NCBI GenBank assembly: GCA_030916895.1
Contig: JAUPVR010000005.1
Span: 1 to 39,559 of the forward strand
From: Patescibacteria group bacterium
GTDB lineage: Bacteria; Patescibacteriota; Minisyncoccia; Phycocordibacterales; UBA5272
DNA length: 39,559 bases
Direction: 5' to 3'
Shown: positions 1-8,241 of the stretch, in pieces
How the letters are laid out: every line of letters starts with the position of its first letter
How positions within the stretch are numbered: position 1 is the stretch's first letter
Position numbers and translations under genes: made by a program
Notes under the pieces: model-generated
What the model was told of the DNA's origin: nothing
The model's input: only the letters and a program-made list of their open reading frames with translations
The model's database searches: none

Positions 1-39
1 TTTTTTTCGTGTTAAGATGTTTTCTGCGTACGTAGCAAC

Positions 40-116
40 GCCACTTTAGCTCAGTTGGTTAGAGCAGCTGTTTTGTAAACAGCAGGTCCTCAGTTCGAAT
101 CTGAGAAGTGGCTCCA
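40..116 (+). tRNA. tRNA-Thr (anticodon TGT), CCA encoded
   Basis: Acceptor GCCACTT/AAGTGGC, anticodon arm CTGTT-TTGTAAA-CAG with TGT, T-arm GGTTCGAATC-type sequence (CAGTTCGAATCTG), terminal CCA. Confidence 0.95.
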
Positions 117-118
117 TA

Positions 119-1165
119 TTAGTTTTTGTTTACATCTGCTGGGTAGGGGATCCGGATGAAGCCTTGTTTGATGGTTTCTTGTAGTGCTTCTTCACTTCTC
201 TCGCTTATTTTTTCAAGGAGGAACCTTTTTTCTTCTCCTTCTGAAATTCTTGGCCTACTTGTTTCTGAAATGAGTGGTAGTAATTCAAATTGGATTTCAT
301 CTTTTTTAAAACTCATGTGTACCCCTAAACCCCGTTCTGTTTCTTGGCTAAAATATTGGTCAAATACAGCATTTCCCAAGGAGTAGAAAACAGGTTTGTT
401 ATTGTAGAGGGCAACTCCTTCTGTAACATGAGGGTGTGCACCAATGATTGCATCAACGCATGTCTCCAAAACTTTTTTGGCATATGTCTCTTGAATGTCT
501 GTGTGTGTTTTTCTGTACTCTTCTCCCCAATGAATAAAGGCAACCATGTATGAACCTTTGTGTGTTGTACAAAGACGATTAATTGTATTAAAAGAAGCAA
601 CCTCATTCCATGAAGGACTTATCATGTTGATACCAAAGACAACCACCTGTATACCACCTACCTTTTTTTTCCAAACTGTTTGTGATGTCATGCGTGAATG
701 CCCAAAGCTCTCAATTCCTGATTGTTTAAGAATGGCAACGGTGTGAGCATACCCTTCTTCACCGTGGTCGCTTGTGTGGTTATTCGCAAGTGATACTGCG
801 CTTATGTTGGCATTGCGAAGTGTCGTTGTCGCACTTTGTGGGAAGGAAAATTGGTATCCGTTGTTTGGTGTTTTTAGGTATGTCTCGGGGATTGGTCCTT
901 CAAGGTTAACGATAGTATGGGTGGTCGAAGAAAGGAGACCTCTTAATTTTTCAAAGGGATAGTTTATACCATGCTTCTCAATAAGTGTCGCGACATATCT
1001 ACCGAGCATGACATCACCTAAAAAAAGAATTGATTCTTCGGGCGAGGTGTCTGTTAAGTTGATGATGTGTTTACGTTCATCTTCCGGTGCGGTAATGATT
1101 CCTATTGGGTGCACAGCAAAAACAAGAGATATAAGTAAGACAGCAAGAGGGAGATGTCTTTTCAT
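119..1165 (-). CDS. CapA family protein (PGA_cap-type metallophosphoesterase fold)
   Basis: ILFLGDVMLGR, NLEGPI, SLANNHTSDHGEEG, FIHWGEEY, IIGAHPHV motifs; start placed at MKRHLP (1165), 8 nt after a TATACT box. Confidence 0.85.
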   Translation of the reverse strand: MKRHLPLAVLLISLVFAVHPIGIITAPEDERKHIINLTDTSPEESILFLGDVMLGRYVATLIEKHGINYPFEKLRGLLSSTTHTIVNLEGPIPETYLKTPNNGYQFSFPQSATTTLRNANISAVSLANNHTSDHGEEGYAHTVAILKQSGIESFGHSRMTSQTVWKKKVGGIQVVVFGINMISPSWNEVASFNTINRLCTTHKGSYMVAFIHWGEEYRKTHTDIQETYAKKVLETCVDAIIGAHPHVTEGVALYNNKPVFYSLGNAVFDQYFSQETERGLGVHMSFKKDEIQFELLPLISETSRPRISEGEEKRFLLEKISERSEEALQETIKQGFIRIPYPADVNKN

Positions 1166-1328
1166 GTCATCTAAGTATAGCAACCCTACTTGTTTTGATG
1201 CGAATTAGTAAAACCGTAGAACCTAGGTCGGGTATGGATTTTTCGGTAAATTTCGTGTAGTATAGGGCTCACATGCGGTCGCTAAGACCTTTTCTGTAGT
1301 ATTTCCAAGCAACTGCGCACGAATCCCT

Positions 1329-2024
1329 ATGATAGATAGCAAAAAGTACATTTTTACTTTTCTTATTACTTCCGCCATTTTTGCGACAGCGTTTTTTGCA
1401 TCTACCTATTTTTCTAATAAGCGTGTTGCGGGCATTAAACAAATCCAGGATAACATCGCTATCGACATCCTCTCTAGCGAAACACAGTTTGATCTCTTAA
1501 AAGAAGTTTCTTGTTCAAATGTAAGCGACAGCGTTCTCTCTCAAGAGCTTTCCGAACTCGGAGAAAAACTTTCACATACTGAAAATGAACGAGGGACAGA
1601 CGACGCAGAAATTATTTATTTAAAGAAATATTATTCACTTCTTGAAATAAAAGATTACGTTCTCTCTAAACAGCTTGCGGCAAAATGCGGAGTAACCAAG
1701 AAACCAGTCTTCATTATTTACTTTTACTCAAACCTTGGAGATTGTGTTGATTGTGAGAAAGAAGGGTACGTACTTACATTTTTGCGAGAAAAATATCCGG
1801 AGCTTCGTGTTTATTCGTTCGACTATAATCTTAATCTTTCCGCAATCGATACGATGAAGAAAATTTATAAAATCTCTTCCTCGCTTCCAGCCATTGTCAT
1901 TGAAGATAAAACATACACAGGATTTAAGACTGCGGAAGAACTTGAAAAACTTCTTCCAGATACGTTACGTGAAGTGGTTGCTACAACCACAGTTTCTACA
2001 AGCACGAAGAAGCGCGCTGAATAA
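1329..2024 (+). CDS. membrane-anchored protein with thioredoxin-like C-terminal region (CVDC motif)
   Basis: N-terminal TM segment; VFIIYFYSNLGDCVDCEKEGYVLTFLREKYPELRVYSFDYN ... PAIVIEDKTYTGFKTAEELEKLL resembles a thioredoxin fold. Confidence 0.5.
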   Translation: MIDSKKYIFTFLITSAIFATAFFASTYFSNKRVAGIKQIQDNIAIDILSSETQFDLLKEVSCSNVSDSVLSQELSELGEKLSHTENERGTDDAEIIYLKKYYSLLEIKDYVLSKQLAAKCGVTKKPVFIIYFYSNLGDCVDCEKEGYVLTFLREKYPELRVYSFDYNLNLSAIDTMKKIYKISSSLPAIVIEDKTYTGFKTAEELEKLLPDTLREVVATTTVSTSTKKRAE

Positions 2025-2030
2025 ATTTTT

Positions 2031-3296
2031 ATGCTAGATGCCACACTCCAAGCACTCTTGTATCCCTTTTTGTTTTTGTCACTCTACTTTCAAATTTTTC
2101 TTCTCTTGTCCTTCTTTGAAGGGAAGAGAAAGATAAAAAAAGAAGAACACATGAAAGCAGGAGATTCGCCAACGGTAACCGTAGCAGTTCCGGCATGGAA
2201 TGAGGAAAGAACCCTTGCCTCTACCATCGAATCTCTTCTTAGGCTTGATTACCCAAAAGATAAACTATCTATTCTTGTTGTCGACGATGGAAGCAGTGAT
2301 GATACGTTTGCTATTGCTCGCAAATATGAGTCAATGTATCCAAAACTTGTTAAAGCAATTACTAAAGAAAATGGTGGCAAACATACCGCTCTTAATTTAG
2401 CACTTAGCCAATCACAAAGTGATCTCTTTGGATGTTTAGATGCGGATTCTTTCGTTGCACCAAACACACTTCAAACAATTGTAAGTTACTTTCAATCAAA
2501 TAGTGAGATTATGGCAGTCACACCATGCATTCATATTCGTCATCCAAGAACATTTATTCAACGCATGCAAGCAATTGAGTACCTGATGGGTGTATTTTTG
2601 CGTAAAGTGTATGGAGAACTTGATGCAATTCAAGTAACACCAGGCCCTTTTTCTATTTTTAGACGTGAAGTTTTTGATACGATTGGTCCATATAAAAAAG
2701 CACATAATACGGAAGATTTTGAGATCACCCTTCGCATGCATAAACATAAGTTGAAAATTGCAAATTCACATAAAGCACTTGTGTATACGATTGGCCCAGC
2801 AACAGCGTATGGTTTCTTTAAGCAACGAGTACGCTGGGCAAGGGGATTTTTAGAGAATGCGCTTGACTATCGTGAGCTCTTCTTTAAAAAGGAATATGGT
2901 AACTTCGGTGTACTTACGCTTCCGATGGCCTTCTTATTTATTTTTTACGGACTTTACGCAAGTATCTTTTCATTCTATCTTCTTCTCTCTGATTTTTTTG
3001 CACGTGTTTCTCGATGGGTAACAATTGGTATTCATCCACGTATTCCAGAATTCGACTTGTTCTACGTTAATACAAATACGATGTCTTTCGTTGCAATGAT
3101 TATGCTTACGCTTTTTTTAATCACGCTTTACATCGGCAACCTACTGTCAGATGATCGTCAGCAATTTTATAAGAATTTTCCGGTATTTTTTGTTCTCTAT
3201 CCGGTCTTTGTTCCATTTTTTATGGCACGTGCAGTGTTTGACACATTTACGAAACGTAAGAATGAATGGGCACTTCAAGACAATAAGAAGGTATAA
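2031..3296 (+). CDS. glycosyltransferase family 2, membrane-bound (PgaC/NodC-like)
   Basis: VTVAVPAWNEERTLASTIESLL, VVDDGSSDDT, GCLDADSFV, TEDFEITLRM, QRVRWARG motifs plus C-terminal TM segments. Confidence 0.9.
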   Translation: MLDATLQALLYPFLFLSLYFQIFLLLSFFEGKRKIKKEEHMKAGDSPTVTVAVPAWNEERTLASTIESLLRLDYPKDKLSILVVDDGSSDDTFAIARKYESMYPKLVKAITKENGGKHTALNLALSQSQSDLFGCLDADSFVAPNTLQTIVSYFQSNSEIMAVTPCIHIRHPRTFIQRMQAIEYLMGVFLRKVYGELDAIQVTPGPFSIFRREVFDTIGPYKKAHNTEDFEITLRMHKHKLKIANSHKALVYTIGPATAYGFFKQRVRWARGFLENALDYRELFFKKEYGNFGVLTLPMAFLFIFYGLYASIFSFYLLLSDFFARVSRWVTIGIHPRIPEFDLFYVNTNTMSFVAMIMLTLFLITLYIGNLLSDDRQQFYKNFPVFFVLYPVFVPFFMARAVFDTFTKRKNEWALQDNKKV

Positions 3297-3334
3297 ACGA
3301 ACGATTGGTTTTGTGGTACCATAGTCTCTATATG

Positions 3335-4105
3335 ACAGGTCACGCCCACCCAATTACCCACCTCACGGACACTATTGTTCGTATTTTTACGGAGATTGGA
3401 TTTGATGTGGCAGATGGACCTGAACTTGAAACGGAGTGGAATAATTTTGACGCATTAAATGTTCCACGCGATCATCCGTCTCGTGATATGCAAGATACAT
3501 TTTGGATCAAGAAAAAACCAGGGGTCGATAAACTTGGTCGTCCGATGGGACATGTACTTCGTACACACACATCTTCTGTTCAAGTTCGCGCTATGGATAC
3601 GTGGTCAAAAAAATCTGAAGAAGAAAAGAAATCGCAACCACTTGCGATCGTTGTTCCCGGAAAGGTGTTTCGTAATGAAGCAACGGACGCGACACATGAA
3701 TCACAGTTCTATCAAGTAGAAGGATTGCTTGTTGGGGAAGATGTCACACTTTCCCATTTAAAAGGCGTCCTCGAAACATTTTTTAGTAAACTCTTTGGTA
3801 AAAATACAGAAGTGCGTCTTCGTTCTTCTTTCTTTCCTTTCGTTGAGCCAGGAGTCGAAGTAGACATGCAATGTTTTAAGTGTGAAGGGGGAGGGTGTGG
3901 TCTTTGCAAACAAACGGGATGGATTGAAATTATGGGCGCCGGCATGGTACATCCGAATGTTTTAAAGAATTGTGGTATTAATCCGCGCAAGTATAAGGGA
4001 TTTGCATTTGGTGGCGGAATGGACCGCTTAGCAATGCTCAAGTGGGGGATTGATGACATTCGTCTTTTGTATAACGGTGACCTTCGTGTTGTTAATCAAT
4101 TTTAA
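3335..4105 (+). CDS. pheS: phenylalanine--tRNA ligase alpha subunit, lacking the N-terminal coiled coil
   Basis: DGPELETEWNNFDALNVPRDHPSRDMQDTFWI, HTSSVQVRAM, GGGMDRLAMLKWGIDDIR; protein begins at the catalytic domain. Confidence 0.95.
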   Translation, partial: TGHAHPITHLTDTIVRIFTEIGFDVADGPELETEWNNFDALNVPRDHPSRDMQDTFWIKKKPGVDKLGRPMGHVLRTHTSSVQVRAMDTWSKKSEEEKKSQPLAIVVPGKVFRNEATDATHESQFYQVEGLLVGEDVTLSHLKGVLETFFSKLFGKNTEVRLRSSFFPFVEPGVEVDMQCFKCEGGGCGLCKQTGWIEIMGAGMVHPNVLKNCGINPRKYKGFAFGGGMDRLAMLKWGIDDIRLLYNGDLRVVNQF

Positions 4106-4107
4106 GT

Positions 4108-6447
4108 ATGAAATATCTCGAGAGTTGGCTGCAAGAACATATCGATGGAACACTTCCCAATAAAGAGGAGGTTGCGCGTATCCTTTCGGCTAAATCACTT
4201 GAAGTTGAAGAGACAAACGAGGAAGGGGGAGTTACAACTTATGAAGTAAAAATATTACCACATCGCGGACACGATATCATGTCGCATCGCGGACTTGCAC
4301 GAGAGCTTGCGACACTTTTTGATTTGAAGCGAAAGAGCATTTCATTTCCTGTTCCAGAAGTTTCTTCAAAAAAGACTGTGCGTGTTTTGGTTGAGGATGC
4401 TTTGCGTTGTCCTCGTTATAGTGCGGTGTATGTTGAAGGTGTTAAGGCCGGAGATTCTCCAGAGTGGATAAAACAAAAACTTACTCCCATTGGCCAGCGT
4501 TCCATATCAAACATTGTTGATATTACTAATTTCGTTATGAATGATATGGGTCAGCCTATGCATGCTTTTGATGCAGATAAGGTGAAAGGTGGTATCACGG
4601 TTCGTATCGCAAAAGAAGGTGAGACAATGACAACGCTTGACGGAAAAGAGGTCGCTCTTACGGGCACTGAAACAGTGATTGCAGATGATGAAGGTGTTCT
4701 TGCGCTTGCTGGTGTAAAAGGTGGAACAAAAGCAATCGTTGATGAAAACACAAAAGCAATTATTTTTGAAAGTGCAAATTTTGACGCAACATATACGCGA
4801 AAGACATCTGATAAGCACGGGATTCGTACGGATTCTTCAAAGCGTTATGAGCAGGGGATGACAAGTGAATGTGCAGGAGAGGCGATACTTGAAGCGTGCG
4901 CGCTTTTGAAAGAAAGTTGTCCAGAAGCGAGGTTTGGCGCAATTGTTGATGTCTACCCAAAACCAGAAAAGGATTATGAGGTGAGTATATCGGTTAAAGA
5001 AACGAATGACATTTTAGGAACAGCATATTTGAAAAATGAAGTGGAAGACACACTTAATCGACTTGGTTTTTCATATGAGTATGTAAGACTTCGGACACGC
5101 ATTGAAAAAAGAATGGAAAGTGTGAAGGGTGCCGTATATAAGCGTGTATCAAGTATGCGTGAAGACGCACCGAATGCTTTTTCTTGCTCATCACTTGTAA
5201 GCTATCTCTACAATGGTGTATGGCAACCAAGTATTTCGATTGATAAGTATGTTTATGGAGAACCTGTTTCTGCTCAGAATGCAATGTGGGGTGATTTTGT
5301 TTTTTCAAATACAGGCGAAGGAAGTATTCGTTATGAAACCGTTGAGTTTATGCCAGGCACGAAAGTAGAACACGGTATTGACCATGTTGGTTTATACCTC
5401 GGCGACGGAAAAGTATTTCATATTTCACAAAAAAGTAATTCTCCTTGTGTTGAGGATGTAGAAACTTCTTTAAGTTTTGGCAAAAATGTTTTATATGCTC
5501 GCATGGCTGATGTTGACGAAGGAAGATTCTTCCTAACAATTCCGAAAGAACGACTCGATCTTCGAATTAAAGAGGATTTAGCAGAAGAGATTGGACGTGT
5601 CATTGGTTACGATGCTATCAAGACCATACTTCCAAAACTCCCACGAAAAGGCCTTCCTCATAAACGTCTATACTACGAAACAAAAATAAAAAATATTTTG
5701 TTTGCAAACGGGTTTTCAGAAATTTATACCTACACATTTGGAGATAAAGGCGATGTACATATTGTGAAGGGTCTTGCAAGTGATAAAGAAAAATTGCGAA
5801 CCAACCTAGGTGCTGGCGTACTTCAGGCGCTAGAAATGAATCTCCACAACACACCGCTTTTGGGAGCAGATACAGTTAAGGTTTTTGAATTTGGCAATGT
5901 CTTTACTGAAGACAATGAGCGCAGAAACTTTGCCTTAGCAATTGATGATGGTAAAAAGAAGACTTCATTTACTGAAGAAGTTGATTTGGTGCTTTCACAA
6001 ATTAAGCGTGAATGTAAACTTTCCTCCCTTGATTACAACACAATTATTGCTAAGCCATATGTTATTGAGCTTGATTTTGATGCACTCATTGATTCGCTTC
6101 CCGAACCATCATCCTACGAATCACTGACAGAGACAACGACACTTACTACATATCAAACAGTATCACCGTATCCATTTATTGTTCGTGACATTGCTGTATG
6201 GACACCAAAAGGAACAACATGGGAAGAAATAGAGGCACTTGCAAAAACAATCGACGATCCTCGTATTGTTCGCATGGCGTGTTTTGATACGTTTACTAAA
6301 ACCATTGAAGGGAGGGGTGAAATGACATCATACGCGTTCCGCTTTGTGATTCAGTCATATGAAAAAACACTCACAGACGTTGAGGCGAACGAGATTGCAG
6401 ATAAGATGTACTCGCTTTTGAAAGATAAGGGGTACGAGATACGATAA
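4108..6447 (+). CDS. pheT: phenylalanine--tRNA ligase beta subunit with an inserted NlpC/P60-like domain
   Basis: B3/4 region (RSISNIVDITNFVMNDMGQPMHAFD), B5 (LRIKEDLAEEIGRVIGYD), C-terminal FDX-ACB (YPFIVRDIAVW...); one continuous ORF with NlpC/P60-like FSCSSLVSYLYNG...GDFVF...DHVGLYLGDGKVFHIS between B5 segments. Confidence 0.95.
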   Translation: MKYLESWLQEHIDGTLPNKEEVARILSAKSLEVEETNEEGGVTTYEVKILPHRGHDIMSHRGLARELATLFDLKRKSISFPVPEVSSKKTVRVLVEDALRCPRYSAVYVEGVKAGDSPEWIKQKLTPIGQRSISNIVDITNFVMNDMGQPMHAFDADKVKGGITVRIAKEGETMTTLDGKEVALTGTETVIADDEGVLALAGVKGGTKAIVDENTKAIIFESANFDATYTRKTSDKHGIRTDSSKRYEQGMTSECAGEAILEACALLKESCPEARFGAIVDVYPKPEKDYEVSISVKETNDILGTAYLKNEVEDTLNRLGFSYEYVRLRTRIEKRMESVKGAVYKRVSSMREDAPNAFSCSSLVSYLYNGVWQPSISIDKYVYGEPVSAQNAMWGDFVFSNTGEGSIRYETVEFMPGTKVEHGIDHVGLYLGDGKVFHISQKSNSPCVEDVETSLSFGKNVLYARMADVDEGRFFLTIPKERLDLRIKEDLAEEIGRVIGYDAIKTILPKLPRKGLPHKRLYYETKIKNILFANGFSEIYTYTFGDKGDVHIVKGLASDKEKLRTNLGAGVLQALEMNLHNTPLLGADTVKVFEFGNVFTEDNERRNFALAIDDGKKKTSFTEEVDLVLSQIKRECKLSSLDYNTIIAKPYVIELDFDALIDSLPEPSSYESLTETTTLTTYQTVSPYPFIVRDIAVWTPKGTTWEEIEALAKTIDDPRIVRMACFDTFTKTIEGRGEMTSYAFRFVIQSYEKTLTDVEANEIADKMYSLLKDKGYEIR
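5085..5525 (+). other. NlpC/P60-like domain-coding segment inside pheT (approximate limits)
   Basis: Codon 360 Cys (5185-5187), codon 426 His (5383-5385) and codon 438 His (5419-5421) in NlpC/P60-type contexts. Confidence 0.8.
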
Positions 6448-6457
6448 GGATGTAACA

Positions 6458-6955
6458 ATGATTGAAGTACAAGAAAATAAGTACGGTAAAGGGGTGTACG
6501 CAGTTACGCATATTTCTACCGGTACACATATTGCTCCATGGTGCAATTACGTTTCTGAGGAAGAACTGCTCAGTATTCCAAAAGATAAGCGTAATATTGA
6601 TCATGTAACCAAAATTGCCTCGCATCGTTATACACTTAAATCCGAGAAAGTTGATGATTATTTTAATCATTCCTGTGATCCAAATTCTGGCTTATGTTTT
6701 GATGGTGAAAATGTATTTTTGGTTGCAATACGGGACATTGTTCCTAATGAGGAAGTTGTTTGGGATTATTCGACAACGATAGACAAAAGAGCTATTGAAA
6801 TGTTTCCAGAGTGGAAGATGGTTTGTGGGTGCGGTGCGGCTAATTGTCGTAAGATTGTTGACTCTTTCGATACGCTTCCGGAAAAAGTTCGTGCACAATA
6901 TGCGAAACTCGGTATCTTGCCAGAGTTTTTAAGGGACGGAAGTATAGTACAATAA
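6458..6955 (+). CDS. SET-domain protein (putative lysine methyltransferase) with post-SET-like cysteines
   Basis: YGKGVYA, YFNHSCDPNSG, VVWDYS, CGCGAANCRKIV. Confidence 0.88.
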   Translation: MIEVQENKYGKGVYAVTHISTGTHIAPWCNYVSEEELLSIPKDKRNIDHVTKIASHRYTLKSEKVDDYFNHSCDPNSGLCFDGENVFLVAIRDIVPNEEVVWDYSTTIDKRAIEMFPEWKMVCGCGAANCRKIVDSFDTLPEKVRAQYAKLGILPEFLRDGSIVQ

Positions 6956-6961
6956 GTTTAT

Positions 6962-7498
6962 ATGAAATTATCCGTCCCATATTATTCACAATTCATAGAC
7001 ATACAAGATCCGTTTTGGATGCTTCGCGCGTGCGGGGCGTGTTCATTAAAAGATGTAGCGGAATTTCACGGTAAAACCGTGCCTGATATTGTAACGCTTT
7101 GTAACGAAGCAAAAGAGAGAGGCGGATATGACACAGAGAATGGTTGGGTACATGATTATATTGTCACTAAATTACAAGAACTCGGATTACGCGCAGAACG
7201 AAAAGAGGGGATAGAAAATCTCGACGAAGTATTTTCATCTCTTGATGCAGGAAACCCTGTTATCGTTTCAGTCGAGAAACGCGTACTCGAACAAACCCGT
7301 TTTCATATGATTGTGCTTGTCGGCTACGAAACTATATCTAGTCCCCAGTCCCTAACCCCTAGTACCTATTTTTACTATCACGAATCGGAATCTACCGACA
7401 AAGAAAAAGGGCAGTACAGGAGTTGTACAAAAGAGCAATTTTTGGACTTTTGGCGAGGAAAAGCCATCTTTGTTTCTACGGTGTCACTAGGGGCTTAA
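6962..7498 (+). CDS. C39-like papain-fold peptidase family protein
   Basis: VPYYSQ...WMLRACGACSLKDVAEFHG, NPVIVSVEKR, HMIVLVGYE, FYYHES. Confidence 0.7.
   Translation: MKLSVPYYSQFIDIQDPFWMLRACGACSLKDVAEFHGKTVPDIVTLCNEAKERGGYDTENGWVHDYIVTKLQELGLRAERKEGIENLDEVFSSLDAGNPVIVSVEKRVLEQTRFHMIVLVGYETISSPQSLTPSTYFYYHESESTDKEKGQYRSCTKEQFLDFWRGKAIFVSTVSLGA
7339..7366 (+). repeat. four degenerate heptanucleotide units inside a CDS (TAGTCCC CAGTCCC TAACCCC TAGTACC)
   Basis: Read directly; in frame within the C39-like gene, encoding SSPQSLTPST. Confidence 0.75.
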
Positions 7499-8241
7499 AA
7501 CAGTTCTAGGTGTGCCTTAAACGCATCTTTGTGATTGTCGATATGGCGGATGGTATCACTTCGGCAAAGTGCTTTTAGAAGTTTGACGTCATGTACCCAT
7601 TCAGTTCCGTTCCAGAACGATAATGGTTCAACATTTGTTTTGTAGAGAGCTTTCTCTGCATATCCGGTACCGAAATAAAAATAATCTTTTTTACCTTGCA
7701 TTTCACGAATATGGTCAAGTGCAAGCCACATACCAAGCGCTGACCGCGTATACTCTTGTTTGAAAAATGAAAACCAGTAGTGCGAAAAGTTTTCTCCTTC
7801 AACTAAAAGCAAGTATGCAACAGGGGTAGCATCCTTTCTGTATTCAATGACACGAGAGATAAGGTTGGTGTCTAAAATGAGTTCCAAACGTTCTAAAGGC
7901 ATGACATTACCATGGGCCAAATTAAAGTATGAAAGGCAGAGGTCAAAAAATCCCTCATCATGTCGCACGTCTTCTACGGTGCGCGAATGTTTTGTAAACT
8001 CGCCGTCAAATTTTTTAAGTACGCGTCTGTTCTCACTTGTTGGTTCCCATGTGCGTACATAGGAGCGTATGCTTCGTGCCATATAAAACATGTCGTATAC
8101 ATCTTTTGCTCCAGAGAATGGGAGGAACCCTTTTTCGTATATCGATGCTAAATCGTCCTCTTTTTCACGTTTGGCATAAATTGTGTAAGCGAAAGAGTAT
8201 GTTTCGTAAGAGTGCCCAAATTCAGAGGTGATAATTTTCAT
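7495..8241 (-). CDS. ATE/Bpt-like (arginyl/leucyl-tRNA-protein transferase, GNAT-fold) protein
   Basis: RSALGMWLALDHIREMQGKKDYFYFGTGYAEKALYKTNVEPLSFWNGTEWV resembles the ATE C-terminal motif series; ATGA overlap with the upstream gene. Confidence 0.6.
   Translation of the reverse strand: MKIITSEFGHSYETYSFAYTIYAKREKEDDLASIYEKGFLPFSGAKDVYDMFYMARSIRSYVRTWEPTSENRRVLKKFDGEFTKHSRTVEDVRHDEGFFDLCLSYFNLAHGNVMPLERLELILDTNLISRVIEYRKDATPVAYLLLVEGENFSHYWFSFFKQEYTRSALGMWLALDHIREMQGKKDYFYFGTGYAEKALYKTNVEPLSFWNGTEWVHDVKLLKALCRSDTIRHIDNHKDAFKAHLELF

Noticed and set aside
5085-5525. The PheT insertion as an intein
   Set aside because: No Hint-fold blocks and no C-terminal His-Asn followed by Cys/Ser/Thr at the junction; the motifs match NlpC/P60 instead.
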